Below, in pieces: positions 45,301 through 56,198 of a stretch of DNA of 64,000 nucleotides (positions are counted from its first letter, which is position 1; each line of letters opens with the position of its first letter). The stretch is from Anthopleura xanthogrammica (taxonomy: Eukaryota > Cnidaria > Anthozoa > Actiniaria > Actiniidae): NCBI GenBank assembly GCA_964019055.1, contig OZ025206.1, positions 1,861,001-1,925,000 of the forward strand. Direction: 5' to 3'. The notes beneath the pieces were generated by a model that saw nothing but the letters and a program-made list of their open reading frames with translations, searched no databases and was not told the origin of the DNA. A program made the translations under genes and the position numbers.

Positions 45301-48300
45301 TACACTGTGCAACTGATGCATCGATATTGCGTGCCATTTCACAAGACGCAATTTCAGTTGCAAGCAATGTTACTGAAGTAGATAATGATTCTACTTCAGC
45401 ACCAAATTATTGCCTGCAATATTGCGCACAATGTTGCACCGTGTGACCGCGTATTAAAACAAAAGAATTAGTTTCTACTAGAGTGGTTTTACTTAAAACG
45501 AAAAGAAACATATTTGAAAAAAACATAACCTACTTGTTAAAGATGTCTTTGACCGATTCCAAGCGAAAAGACTGTTTGACCCTGCGGATAAAAGAACAAA
45601 CGACCATATTCAGATGATTGGTCGTTTAGGACATAAAATAAACCAATCACCATCTCACAGACCTCCAACAAAATCATAAGGACGGCATTTTGAGCAATGC
45701 GTATCCAGAGTTCTCAGGGTTTTGGTCAGCGGGTTGACGCCAGAATAAAGCTGGAAGACGCCAGGGAATTCTGGGTACGAGTACGAGTTTGCAAAGGCAA
45801 TTCTCCCAGTCTCTCCCTAGGTTTTTGGACGAGGAGAGCTTGGATAACCAAGACTAACTGAAAATTTAACTTTTACATCGTGCCAACCTGACTATCTTTC
45901 TGACTACACTGTTCTCGTGAATTCGTAAAATACCGCTGTGTTCTTTGATTAAGGACTCATTTATTCAAAGTTTGCCTCATTTCAGTGTCAAAACTTTTAC
46001 AAATACCAACGGTAAAGTAAGAATTGCGCAATTTCAACAATACAAACACTTTGAAATTCTACGGATCTTCACTGGAACAAATGAATAGTTTACGCAAAAT
46101 CGAGGTTAACCCTGCGCACTGTGAGCAATAGACCTCATCGGCTTGGGTGTAATGTTTTCCCATTTCAGACCACATGTCATTCCCTAGAGTATCATTTCTT
46201 TGTTTAATGGTTGCACATGAGAAGACACATGAATATGGATACAACTCAAACAAAGAATCTTATTCTCAAGAGAATGACACGTGGTCTGAAATGGGACAAC
46301 ATTACCCCAAGCCGATGAGGTATATAGACCTCTTCAGCTTCGTATGCAAATTACTCATTTCAGACCACATGACATTCCCTTGAGAAACGTACTTTTATTA
46401 TGAGGGTTTTGTGCATTTGATCATATTTCAAATGTTAAAATGCGCAGTATGCGTAATAAACATTAAAATATTTACACATGAAAGAATCAACTTTCGGGGT
46501 ATTTCTTACCGAAGAGGCACTAAGTCTTGACGAGTTGGTTTCTTTAATGCTTTTGAAAACAATTGAGCCATGGCTATCCTGTAAAGGCACCACACAAAAT
46601 CGTTAAACAATTCAGCTTGGATACCTATTGACTGTAGCGATAATTGATGTGATGTAAGCCATTGTCATTCATGTGCCGTCCAGGGATTGGATTGTGAGAA
46701 TGGTCGGCGTTGGCATAGTCCATATTACGACTCCCGGTTGGCAATGCATGGTGGGATTGATAAATGGTGAGTGAAGCATGACGACCTTTGTTATCGTGAA
46801 CGCGTTGTCATGTCAACTGAAGTATCAATCCCAGAATGCATCGCAATATGGCATACTCTTGATATAGACTATGTGGCAATGGCTGAGATAGTTGGGATTA
46901 TGAAGATGGATCAGATTATGAAAATGGTTGGCATATTAACATCACAATGTTATTGCTAGTAAGATTGAAGTGTCACAATCTTGATGTAGACTCATACCTC
47001 TCTGTTTGGTGTTTATCTCTGACATCGATTCCTCCCAACACAACAACGTCTAAGATATGAATTGCTGTCGAACGTCGTTGACCTTTACCCTGAAAAACGT
47101 TAATAAAAATCTTTCAGCCTTCTATATATCACCACTTTCACATCCCATAATGCTTTGCGTTATTGGGGGGCAACAACGAGACAAAATCGTTAATATTACC
47201 ATGAAGATTAATAAGAATCGATGAAGAAAAATCATCTAAAAACACTTAAGGCGCGATTACACGGTGCAATTTTCTCTGCAACTTGTCTCGCTATGGCGTT
47301 GCGACACAAGTTGCAAGAGCGTTTACACGGTGCAACGGAGACGCAATCGTTGCCGAAAGTAGAAACGAATTCTACTTTTCGCAACGATTGCTGCAACTTG
47401 TCTCGCAACATTTTTCAAATTTGCATTTTCGAGATGCGCGAGCGCTTTCTAAAATATCGCAGGCGCAGACATGAAAAAGAGGCATTTTCGGGCAAGATCA
47501 ACAACAACAACAACAACAATAATAATTTATTTGCACTCAGGTATGAAAGAATTACATGGAAAGAATAATTAAAAATTGCAAAAGAGGAGCACAGCTACCC
47601 AAAATAGCTAAGAAGCTAAACGAGTTAGGCAGCTAAGAGGTCAGAAATTGCAGAAAACAATGTTTACAAAAATGTATGGAGGATGCAAAGATCACGCGCA
47701 CTATTGACTCTGCCCGAAAATGCCTCGAGATCATGTTTGCGCCTGCGATATTTTTGAAAGCGCTCGCACATCTCGAAAATGGTCTATTGCATTTGGCATA
47801 AAAATTTAATCACTACGTCTAGTCAGTCTCTTAAAAAATGGTTTCTTCATTCAATGTTTGCCCCCTGGAAGACCCTCTATGGCTTATTTGTATTACAATA
47901 TTGAAACAATCATGGCGTCTATCGTGAATATAACCTATAAGACTATCGCTGTATGACCATGGGATTTGATAACGTGATTATCCTACCTCTCCTTGTAGTT
48001 CTGACACAATTTCAGCATCAATAAGAGTATCCTTCGGTATTGCTGTAGGACATTTGTCGAGCTTCGACCACCGGGAACCGCTGTAGTTTGGTCTTCCATT
48101 CCATTTGTAAACAACTGACCGCTGAAAAGTCCATATAAATTTGTTGGGTAAGCAACAAACAACACCTGGTTGGCTTGATTGGCCTAGAGCTGTGCGGCAA
48201 TAACAGATATCAGAGTTACATTCCATTGCCTTCAAACAATTGTTTTAAGTCGAGGCATTTTGGTCAACAGTACAGTAAATGTATAGAAACTGACCCAAAT

Positions 48301-49865
48301 GCCATGACTTAAAGAAATTGTTTGAAGGCAATGGAGTGTAACTCTGATATCTGCTATTAGTTCAACCACAGCGAGCCCAAATATATGATAAAAGAGAAAC
48401 TGTAGTTATTTCTACTCACCCCGACACCAAGAAGAAAATACCTCTCGCCTCCCGAGACAACACACTTGTAGTCATACAGGCATTTCAGATTTTGTAGGTT
48501 TTGTTGGGTCAACTGTGTTGGTTCACTAGATAAACAGTTATCGTTACCATCATTCTGTGAATGGAACGATAAACATCGGATAAGCAAGAGTGTGAAAAAC
48601 TCTTTATCAAGCAAAGAAAAAAAACCAGACAGACAGACAGACAGACAGTTAGACAGACAGACAAAAAAAAAATACAAAGGCAGAAACAAACAAAAGCATA
48701 TTTTACCTTCCAAAGTTCTTTGAATTTGACATCTGGGTCTATGACTGGAGCACTTGAACGGGCTTGCAGTGGGATCTGGGATAATGGATAATAGATACTG
48801 TGATGACTGTGATCGATCGTACAAGATTGTAAAGTCCATTATAGATTTCAGTAGTCCAAGGATATCCCATCATGCATTACGTGTCAAAGCCATGGAAGGG
48901 TCCAGACTATCCCCTTATACATTTCGTGTCCAAGTCACGGGAGGACCCAGGACTATCCCATCATACATTTCGTGTCCGAGTAACGGGAGGACCCAGGACT
49001 ATCCTATCATGCAATTCGTGGCCAAGTCACGGGAGGACCCAGGACTATCCTATCATGCAATTCGTGTCCAAGTCACGGGAGTACCCAGGACTATTCTATC
49101 ATGCAATTCGTGGCCAAGTCACGGGAGGACCCAGGACTATCCCATCATACATTTCGTGTCCAACTCACGAGAGGTCCCAGGGCTATCCCATCATGCATTT
49201 CATGTCCAACTCACGGGAGGACCCAGGACTGCCCTATCAAGCATTTCATGTCCAAACCACGAGAGGTCCCGGGGCTATCCCATCATACATTTCGTGTCCA
49301 AGTCACGGGAGGACCCAGGACTATCCCATCATGCATTTCGTGTCCAAACCACGGGAGAACCAAGGAGAATCCAATCATGTATTTCATGTTCAAGTCATGG
49401 AAGGACCCAGGAATACCCCATCATGCATTTCTTGTCCGAGCCACAAAAGGATCCAGGTATATCAATTTTACCTATACTATTTTAGCACTTAAGTTGCTCA
49501 TGAAAGGTTTTCACAAAATGTATTAAAATTGTATACAAAATAAAATCGAAGGAATTTTTACCTTCCATTGGATGAGACAATTTTTCCGCACTTCTGCTTG
49601 ATCGTATGGACCCATCAGAGTACTGTAGATGATCAAAGAAAAGGAAATATAAACGTTTTCAACTGGGCACAGTTGTTTAAAACCTGATTCATGCTACTGC
49701 TGCAGGGTTGAATTTTATCAGGGTTGGATTTATTCGTCTCCTCCAGGATAAACACTGCTGATGCTGTGAACAAGTTAGCTTTTAGGAGAAGATATATATT
49801 GTACTTACGGATCTTGAACATAGGCTCGCAATTTCCTCAAAGAGTTTGTTTGAACTTTACCAATT
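42324..49865 (-). CDS. CMTR1: Cap-specific mRNA (nucleoside-2'-O-)-methyltransferase 1, 3' eleven exons (5' part not in view)
   Basis: Exons, high to low: 49865-49809, 49622-49562, 48775-48707, 48554-48420, 48121-47987, 47089-46998, 46578-46510, 45581-45534, 44552-44443, 42891-42783, 42456-42324. All are GT-AG with consistent phases, about 338 residues to the stop. The order follows the human C-terminal half: [77 protein letters not shown], then a WW domain ([22 protein letters not shown]) and a final [14 protein letters not shown]1 2'-O-methylates the first cap nucleotide in the nucleus. The visible part is the guanylyltransferase-like region plus WW domain. The catalytic RrmJ/FtsJ domain would be upstream and I do not find it before 55 kb. 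The last intron but one contains an H2B gene on the other strand. Confidence 0.92.
42590..42780. mobile_element. Probable MITE related to 27000-27310
   Basis: Shared words (AAACGCT, GTCCACACGACCG, CGTTTTCGG, AACGCATTAGTGCG) and GC-rich ends. It lies in the last CMTR1 intron. The borders are uncertain. Confidence 0.4.
42964..43035. repeat. (GGAA)n microsatellite, about 17 units
   Basis: An uninterrupted GGAA/AAGG run in a CMTR1 intron, upstream of the H2B gene. Confidence 0.97.
43502..43584 (+). promoter_or_regulatory. H2B promoter elements: two CCAAT boxes and a TATA-like box
   Basis: CCAAT occurs at 43502-43506 and 43555-43559, and TATAAT at 43579-43584, about 60 bp before the start codon. 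This is the usual arrangement for a histone gene. Confidence 0.6.
43641..44015 (+). CDS. H2B: Histone H2B, solitary intronless gene
   Basis: The product is 124 aa from MPPKAKSQ. A start five codons earlier (43626, MNESI) is possible, but MPPK is the usual H2B N-terminus. A Lys-rich tail is followed by the histone fold [60 protein letters not shown] and [14 protein letters not shown], including the C-terminal lysine that is ubiquitinated in other H2Bs. The protein ends TSSH rather than the usual TS-A/S-K. H2B pairs with H2A in the nucleosome. No other histone gene is nearby, so it is not in a visible cluster. It lies inside a CMTR1 intron on the opposite strand. No histone stem-loop follows the stop. 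Confidence 0.96.
   Translation: MPPKAKSQAKKGEKSAGKKTIGPGGKKRTKKRKEAYSIYIYKVLKQVHPDTGISGKAMDIMNSFVNDIFERIAAEASRLANYNKKSTISSREIQTAVRLLLPGELAKHAVSEGTKAVTKYTSSH
44296..44301 (+). terminator. Possible poly(A) signal AATAAA for H2B
   Basis: AATAAA lies 280 bp after the H2B stop. No GGYYCTTTTNAGRRCC-type stem-loop is visible in between, which suggests a polyadenylated, replication-independent transcript. Confidence 0.45.
44565..44722. mobile_element. Foldback MITE in a CMTR1 intron
   Basis: GGTTGAGTGATCCCGCACAA and ATTCAAGACGAGGCTCC are answered by GGAGCCTCGTCTTGAAT and GTGTGTGATCACTCAAAC. It starts 13 bp upstream of the exon at 44443-44552, between acceptor and branch-point territory. Confidence 0.85.
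45148..45297. mobile_element. MITE, family M3
   Basis: Left GGCGCGGACAAACGATGCGA and right CGTCGCATCGTGTGCCCGC are inverted ends, with AACGTTG words repeated inside. Confidence 0.7.
45298..45460. mobile_element. MITE, family M3, second copy in tandem
   Basis: TACACTGTGCAACTG.. on the left and CACAATGTTGCACCGTGTGA on the right. It directly follows the previous copy. Confidence 0.55.
45890..46110. repeat. Dispersed repeat, unfilled copy of 26200-26720
   Basis: It matches 26200-26720 outside that copy's two insertions (TACCGCTGTGTTCTTTGATTA, CAAATACCAACGGTAAAG). Confidence 0.65.
46128..46383. mobile_element. Foldback MITE, family M2, plus a partial second arm
   Basis: A complete element at 46128-46326 (GGGTGTAATGTTTTCCCATT..GAAATGGGACAACATTAC) is followed by a fragment of one arm to about 46383. 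Confidence 0.75.
47246..47420. mobile_element. MITE, family M3-like
   Basis: AAGGCGCGATTACACGGTGC, then ACAAGTTGCAAGAGCG and TTTACACGGTGCAACGGAG. A diverged relative of the copies at 45148 and 45298. Confidence 0.5.
48198..48360. mobile_element. Foldback MITE in a CMTR1 intron
   Basis: ATAACAGATATCAGAGTTAC..CATTGCCTTCAAACAATTG and its inverted copy AATTGTTTGAAGGCAATG..GTAACTCTGATATCTGCTAT. Confidence 0.85.
48628..48664. repeat. (AGAC)n microsatellite
   Basis: About nine AGAC units with one TTAG interruption. Confidence 0.9.
48868..49460. repeat. 46-bp minisatellite, about 13 units
   Basis: Each unit contains ATTTCGTGTCCAAGTCACGG and GAGGACCCAGGACTATCCCA. The period is 46 bp. It lies between two CMTR1 exons (48707-48775 and 49562-49622). 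The open frames through it are artefacts. Confidence 0.93.
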
Positions 49866-51444
49866 CTAAAAGAAAAGAAAAAGCATAAAAATACAGGATA
49901 GATACAGCACGAACAAAACAAATTATTGTCCATTGTCAAATACTAGACGCACCATAACACCAGGTGGAGATTATATTGATTGAATTATAATGTTGTTAGG
50001 AAAGCCCGTACGAGAGGGTGGCGATGCAATCAAGATTAGAGAAAATTATACTTTAAGAGATGAACAAGTTCCATCTGACTTCGAAATGCCTTGTCTTCTA
50101 AACTATTATTCATTTGCACTTGTTATAACTGACCGCAATCATCTAGAAATGATTATAGGCCATTATACAGTCTGGTGCTATTGATATTGGTATTAGTGAT
50201 CACGGATTTAAAATAAGTTATCTGTCTGATAAGACCAAATGTATACTTATTGGGTCTAACTTGACTGATTTTTATTAGCAAACTCTTGATATCTATATAC
50301 GATTAATTTTAATTATTAATTTGAGTGCTCGTGGGTGCCCTTAACCGTTAAATGTTATGAGAGAAAAATCAGTATATTTTTAGAATGCTTCATCTAGGGA
50401 AACAAGTAGAAAAGGGATAATGAGTTATATATTATCTCCCTTAGCAAAATAGCTAGATTTCGTGTTAGTTCTCCGATGCATCTGCTGTATGAATATCGAT
50501 ATAGCATTTCAGTATGGCTACCAGCACGAACAAGCTTAGAATTGTTTAAGCTCCGCCTTAGATATTCAAACCTTATCAGACCACACCTTATAGTGTTTTA
50601 CCCCCTTTACTCAGCTACCCTTGATTTATTCTCTAAAGCATTATGATAGAACAGTACCTTATAACCTTTGCTATATTTTTATGTATTAGTTTTGTTTTTA
50701 GCTATGATTAATTCTTAGATATCTACTCGTATACTCGCCACTAGAATATTGAACTTAAGAATGTATTCATTTGATTATCCAATCATAGCTTAGCGATTAT
50801 ACCATAGATAACTTAGATTGACACTTGTCAAATGATTGTTATAAATATATCTCAAACATTACTTGTAATCATTTAGAGTTGAAGTTGGTTACTGGGAGTT
50901 AAGAAAGATCCCCAAGCTTTACCAAGAGCGGTCTTTCATTCACATAAAACCCAAGAAAACTCTAATATTCTTATATAACCGTTCAGTTATACCTAGACTT
51001 TCAAAAGTCCTCACTCCGCTCAATGCTCGCCTCGTGCTGCGCGCTCTCATCCACAAACAAAATAGCGAGTACGAATTGTGGCAAGTCTAAGTTATCCCCT
51101 ATTTTGATTAGAGCAAAAATAGGGTCACAGGTTTGTTAGCCACTGATTATTAAGTGCTACCCTCGTAAAACAAGGACGGTTTTTAAAATATGTTTATTGA
51201 AGTCTCTAATGCAACAAATTATGATCACAGAAAAATTACAGTGCTACGCGCAGTACCGTGAACTCCTTCACAAGTATTTAATTTCTTTTTGACATTTTTG
51301 ACAACTTTAAATTGAGCTCTTTACCGCTAACCAATTAGGTATTGGCGCTTCACTTTGCTGCTTCGAAGGACGTAGTTTGTACTTTTAAATTCGCACAACA
51401 ACGTGACATGTACATATTCCGCCTTTTATTAATAATATAATCAA
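49866..51444. other. No gene recognised
   Basis: AT-rich sequence upstream of the first visible CMTR1 exon. I looked on the minus strand for methyltransferase-domain exons (the FxDxxxGPGGFSEY-type motif) and saw none. Confidence 0.4.
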
Positions 51445-51598
51445 CAAGGACTGTCAAGGACTGTCAAGGACTGTCAAGGACTGTCAAGGACTGTCAAGGA
51501 CTGTCAAGGACTGTCAAGGACTGTCAAGGACTGTCAAGGACTGTCAAGGACTGTCAAGGACTGTCAAGGACTGTCAAGGACTGTCAAGGACTGTCAAG
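51445..51598. repeat. 10-bp tandem repeat (CAAGGACTGT), about 15 units
   Basis: Nearly identical decamers with no drift. It immediately precedes the retroelement fragment. Confidence 0.97.
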
Positions 51599-51787
51599 CT
51601 CAATCGGCAAACATATACGCAACGAATACGGCCTCAAACATCTGGATGCAAGAAATTTTAAAGTCCTGAAGAGATGCAAAACTCGACTGGACTGTTTAAT
51701 CTTTGAAATGTTGCTGATTGAAGATTACAAAACCAGATCTCAATGTGCAAACAGACTCTATAAGAGCGAAGTTATTTACTTAAAATA
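51596..51787 (+). pseudogene. Retroelement C-terminal fragment (possible GIY-YIG end of a Penelope-like element)
   Basis: A short frame reads SIGKHIRNEYGLKHLDAR, then VLKRCKTRLDCLIFEMLLI, and then a stop. This resembles the C-terminal end of GIY-YIG-containing coral retroelements as I remember them. Nothing upstream of the decamer repeat continues the frame, so it is a fragment. The family assignment is tentative. Confidence 0.45.
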
Positions 51788-51854
51788 AGGCTTAAAATGA
51801 TTCTGATAGTAAAAAGTGTCTGCTTAAAACCAGGCAAACAGGTGGTTACATACG

Positions 51855-52680
51855 GCCCTGTATTTATTTCTCTATACTTCTAGGAAAGACTAAAATAAGT
51901 TCATTCCTCTTATCACTTATTCATTATTTATTAACATTATGTACTTATTGACTGAGTGGGAGGTCCGAACGGGAAAATATTTGGCTCGAGGTCCTGAAGT
52001 ACGGAACGAGCGCAGCGAGTTCCGTGCCAAGGACCTCGAGCCAAATATTTTCCCGTTCGGACCGACCTTAACTCAGTCAATAAGCATTTTATCATATGAC
52101 CACATATAAAAAATCGATTTCAAAGCGTTTTTAATAAATGCGAATCAAAATGCGTAGTTTTTACATGATTGACGGCAGCGAGTCCGAACGGCGAGTCCGA
52201 ACGGGAAATTATTACACTTTTCGGAAAAGCGTACTTTTTTTGCTGACGACATTTTCCCCAAAGGTTTTTTTTAGAATCACGCGTACAGTGAAATACGGTC
52301 ATATGATAAAATTAATTATTCAACAATAAAATACGATCTTCCTGAGTTTTTACCAAATTGCTTACCAACTATATGTTTTGACGAATTCTATGGTGGGTGA
52401 CAGACACAGGTGTGTTACTTAATATCTGGGAGAGTTTTAGTGTTGAATCTGATGCAAGAGGAGGAAGGCTTCCAAATGTAATGTTTACATCAGGAGTGTT
52501 TTGCTGTTTTTATCAAAAGAACGAAATAATAAAAGACATGGCATCCATGTTGGTTGATATAATTTGTTTTTGTTCAATTCAAACAAGATGGCGGCGAAAG
52601 AAAACGAGCAATACTATATAATTAAAACAATGTTTCTTGTGACTAATTCTACTTCACTTCTACTTCATGGATATCTATAG
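51855..52680. repeat. Remnant of a third copy of the GPCR duplication unit (3' flank)
   Basis: The segments at about 51855-51945 and 52310-52680 match 58280-58740 and 63140-63450 (TTCTAGGAAAGACTAAAATAAG.., AAAATACGATCTTCCTGAGT, GACAGACACAGGTGTGTTAC). No receptor gene is attached to this copy, and a foldback element interrupts it. Confidence 0.75.
51948..52088. mobile_element. Foldback MITE
   Basis: ATTGACTGAGT..GGTCCGAACGGGAAAATATT and GAGGTCCT are mirrored by AGGACCTCGAGCC, AATATTTTCCCGTTCGGACC and ACTCAGTCAAT. The centre is GAACGAGCGCAGCGAG. Confidence 0.85.
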
Positions 52681-52804
52681 CACTTGAATGAATGCAATAA
52701 TTTCTAAGGAAATAATACAAAACAATTTGTAAAGGTATACGTTTTTCATATTTCAAAATTTCATCGGTTCTATGGCTAACCACAATTAACAATCAGGCAG
52801 TGTT

Positions 52805-53460
52805 CGTCACGCCCCGCAAAGAACGACGGTACAAATTGAAAATTTTACTCATTAGCATCTGGACGTCGAAGTGTAAACAACTAAGTCGCTCTGTAATTCA
52901 ATGGATAATAACGGTCTTCTTCCATATTTTCGACATATAACCTTACATATACACATAAACACGCTTTATGGAAAATCTAGGGTTGTTGGATCCACAGAGA
53001 AGATCAGTTTTATGTCCCGGGGGGGGGGGACTCCGGGGGTAAAGTATCGAGTATGCTCGTCGTATCTCTTAGGGGTAAAAATCAGCAATCTTTTAGGGTC
53101 TTAAATTTGAGGTTTAGCAAATCAGCACTTTCTGGTATCTTTTAGGGTGTTGAAAAAGGAACCATAGCCCATCGCATAATAACGCAATATGTATGCCTGC
53201 GTAAACTCAGATCATTACTCAAGGAAAAACATTTCAAAAGCCTTTATTTTTTAATAGTATTATTTTTGTGGTATCTCTTAGGGGTTAAAATGTGCCAAGC
53301 CACACCCTTTTGAAAAAACTTCCGGTATCTTTTAGGGGTATTTTTGGAAATTTCCGACGAGTATACCCGATACTTTACCCCCGGAGTCCCCCCCCCGGGT
53401 TTTATGTGCAGAGGATCGGCTGACTCTCTCGACCTCTTGGCTGACTTCAATGGAGATTTG
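52805..53460 (+). repeat. Dispersed repeat, copy interrupted by a MITE
   Basis: The inverted partner of 875-1110, split at 53016 by a 384-bp insertion. Confidence 0.8.
53016..53399. mobile_element. 384-bp MITE with CCCGGG ends and an 8-bp target duplication
   Basis: The ends are CCCGGGGGGGGGGACTCC and GGAGTCCCCCCCCCGGG, continuing inward as inverted repeats of about 50 bp (GGGTAAAGTATCGAGTAT / ATACCCGATACTTTACCC). TTTTATGT flanks both sides (53008-53015 and 53400-53407), and the unfilled copy at 875-1110 has it once. Inside, GGTATCTTTTAGGG-type phrases recur. Confidence 0.92.
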
Positions 53461-53479
53461 TTTGGTGTGTTAGGGACCA

Positions 53480-54531
53480 CTGCGCCGTTTTGAACTCATA
53501 TATAGCGAGAAAAGTATATTTTATTCACAGCTCTATTTTAGTTTTAATGTAGGAAATCATCCACAGGTAGATATAAATCTAGAATACTTCAAGATACGCG
53601 GTAATAAAACTATATTTTGGTATGAATATTGACGTGTGTTGTGTCGCCTTCGATACTCAATATTCGTGAAATTCGTGAACTTCAAGGCCGATTTTCACCC
53701 TTAAAACGAAGGGGCACCTCCACATTTTCTTAAAGTTTACTATCTTTAGAATGTTTCTGTGCTAAAAAAAAATTAAGGATTCTACCTTTGTTTCCTGTTG
53801 GATTGACTTCGCGGGTTACTACTATATTCAATGTTCGACGAACAAAAGAATCAAAACACAAAAAAATAGCTGGACAAATTTAGGTACTAAAATACTTTAT
53901 CTGCACTTGAGAATCCATCCATGCGTAGTTCATGTATCCATCTTTACATTGTGTATACATTTTTTGTATAGATGTTCAAAATAATTTTTTAATAGCGAAA
54001 TAAATGACACACTTGGAAAATATAGTTCGCAAAAAGCTTCAAAGCAAGTCGAGGAAATCGAGCCTTCTCATTGGATGTTCCGGGTCACGTGGATCGTGTC
54101 CAACACCGCCTGATTAACACTTAAGGTTTTATGCCAAGCCTTTTTGAAAAGAGTTTAGTTTTTTCCATTTTAACTTAATTCATGCCAAGGCGCTCGTAGT
54201 TTCGGTGAATAAAACGCTTAAGGGTGCTCAGACAATATGGTTACTGAATGAGATGGCTATGGCCTTATAACATGTTATAACATGTTATAATCTATCCAGC
54301 TGTGCTTATATAACTATTACCACAAAACCTTGTAATAGAAATGTAAACGGAAATTAAAGTCATTCAAAATCCTCAAAACAAGAATATTTGATGAGCTTTT
54401 TTTTCAAACGTCTTATTATATCCTTTAAAATTTTAAAGTGTTATCGCGAATTATGAATATTAATAGATAAACTAAAGATATAAGACTACGATTGGCTACC
54501 AAGACATCTGGTGAGGTTAAAACGGTATAAA
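53480..54531. other. No gene recognised
   Basis: AT-rich, with no exon, RNA gene or clear repeat. It lies upstream of the first receptor gene and may hold its promoter, but I see no defined element. Confidence 0.4.
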
Positions 54532-54857
54532 TTACCTTCTGAAACCTTAACATTGATCATTGTACAAGTTGTTTACGAGCAGAAACCTACTGCACTAATA
54601 ATATCATAGTACTATTGGTCATCAAGATCATCAAGTGTGGGAGAGCAGCTAGAAATTATCTTCTGAAACCTTAAAGTTGATCATCGTACAAGTTGTGTAC
54701 GAGCACAAACCTACTACACTAATAATATCATAGTACTATTGGTCATCAAGATCATCAGGTGTGGGAGAGCAGCTAGAAATTATCTTCTGAAACCTTAACG
54801 TTCATCATTGTACAAGTTGTGTACAAGAACAAACTTACTGCACCAAAAAAAAAAAGG
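54532..54857 (+). repeat. 124-bp tandem repeat forming the likely 5'UTR exon of the first receptor gene
   Basis: About 2.6 units of 124 bp each contain GAAACCTTAA, CATTGTACAAGTTGT and ATAATATCATAGTACTATTG. The array ends in AAAAG|GTAAAT, a good splice donor. The acceptor CATTTCACAG lies at 55045, 19 bp before the receptor ATG. The second receptor has the same arrangement. Confidence 0.65.
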
Positions 54858-55064
54858 TAAATATGATTATTGTTCTTTTATTTGAGGAATTTATTGGTTA
54901 TTGGTCGTAAGTTTTCTTTTCAAAAGAGTATAGTCCTTTTTTATCTTTTTTCTTTTCTCATTTTCCAAAAAACATCCTGAATAAAATGATTTTTATTATA
55001 GATTGAGTTCAGCTCATCTCTTGCATCGTCTTCTTCATTTCACAGATATTCTCAAATTTTTACA

Positions 55065-56198
55065 ATGGACCTGAACAATTCATCATATGCTAATGCAACA
55101 CTGCGATCGACACCAGGACTAACACCTCATACTATAATAACCTTGTATTCTATTCTACTTGTCTTGTCTCTAATTGGTAACGTACTCGTCATCGCTGTCG
55201 TGTATTGCAATCAAAACTTGAGGACAAATATGAACTACTTGATTGTCAATATGGCTGTATCAGACTTGCTCGTTCCCTTAGTAGCAATGCCATGGGAGAT
55301 TTCAAGTCAGATGGTACGGCCAGGAGAGTGGTTAGTGGAGGGTCCCCTCGGTGAGGCACTGTGTAAACTGCTTCCTTTCCTCTCTGATATATCACCAACA
55401 GTATCATCTATCAGTCTGGTCAGCATTGCCTTCCAAAGATTTATCGCTGTTGTTTATCCAACTCGAATACAGATTTTAACTCGTAAAACGAGATGGATTC
55501 TGATCTCTATCCCTTGGATTGCAGCCATGGCTCTCTTCTCTCCATACTTTTACACGTATCGTCTCACAAATGATCGGGGCTACACGTTGTGCGACTCCTC
55601 ATGGTCACCAGCATTTGACCCGATGACAGCTGACATGATACTCACTTTCATAATTCAAACTGTGACCTTTATAATTCCATTGATCGCAATCATAATCTTG
55701 TACACCATCATGCTTTATCAACTACGTAAAAGCTTGAATAACGTTATGGAGTTGATTGAAAGAGAAACCATACGTTCAAGACAGCAGAGAAACAAACGAA
55801 TATTCTGCATGTTAATAACTATAATTGTGATGTTTACAATCTGTTGGGCTCCTTTGGGTGTAATCAATTTGTTGTATGCTTATCGACATCCTTCGATATT
55901 GTCTATGGACTATGAAACAAAAAATAATATGGCTTTTGCGCTTTACGTTATGTGGAACCTTCTGGCAGCAATCAATCCCTGCATCTATTTTGTGTTTCTG
56001 AAGGACTTTAGACAAGGACTGAAAAGACTTTGCTGTAGGGAAACTGTATCAGCAAATGAACAGACATGTACGTTATGTGTATGTTGTACAAGCACTGTAG
56101 CACCAGGTAGAGATCGTAACCAGGACCCCCCGCGTCTCATCATATCCACCTCTCCTAGGGTGAATAGACCATCTAACATCAATACCACTTCCGTCTAG
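55065..56198 (+). CDS. Rhodopsin-family (class A) G-protein-coupled receptor, peptide-receptor-like, copy 1
   Basis: A single coding exon of 377 aa with seven membrane segments. Landmarks: SLIGNVLVIAVV (TM1), NMAVSDLLVPL with Asp2.50 (TM2), GEWLVEG and LCKLL with the TM3 cysteine, FQRFIAVVYP at the end of TM3, CWAPLG (TM6) and NPCIYFVF (TM7). The DRY motif is QRF: the arginine is kept but the acidic residue is missing. The tail has a Cys cluster (CRE..CTLCVCC) and ends NTTSV, a class I PDZ-ligand form (T-x-V). It probably detects a peptide or small ligand and signals through G proteins, but the ligand is unknown. A 5' intron (54858-55045) is inferred. It is a tandem paralogue of the gene at 60482. 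Confidence 0.93.
   Translation: MDLNNSSYANATLRSTPGLTPHTIITLYSILLVLSLIGNVLVIAVVYCNQNLRTNMNYLIVNMAVSDLLVPLVAMPWEISSQMVRPGEWLVEGPLGEALCKLLPFLSDISPTVSSISLVSIAFQRFIAVVYPTRIQILTRKTRWILISIPWIAAMALFSPYFYTYRLTNDRGYTLCDSSWSPAFDPMTADMILTFIIQTVTFIIPLIAIIILYTIMLYQLRKSLNNVMELIERETIRSRQQRNKRIFCMLITIIVMFTICWAPLGVINLLYAYRHPSILSMDYETKNNMAFALYVMWNLLAAINPCIYFVFLKDFRQGLKRLCCRETVSANEQTCTLCVCCTSTVAPGRDRNQDPPRLIISTSPRVNRPSNINTTSV

Noticed and set aside
48754..49526. Three overlapping ORFs of 141-243 residues
   Set aside because: Translation of the 46-bp minisatellite between two CMTR1 exons. The overlapping frames share the same repeated phrases.
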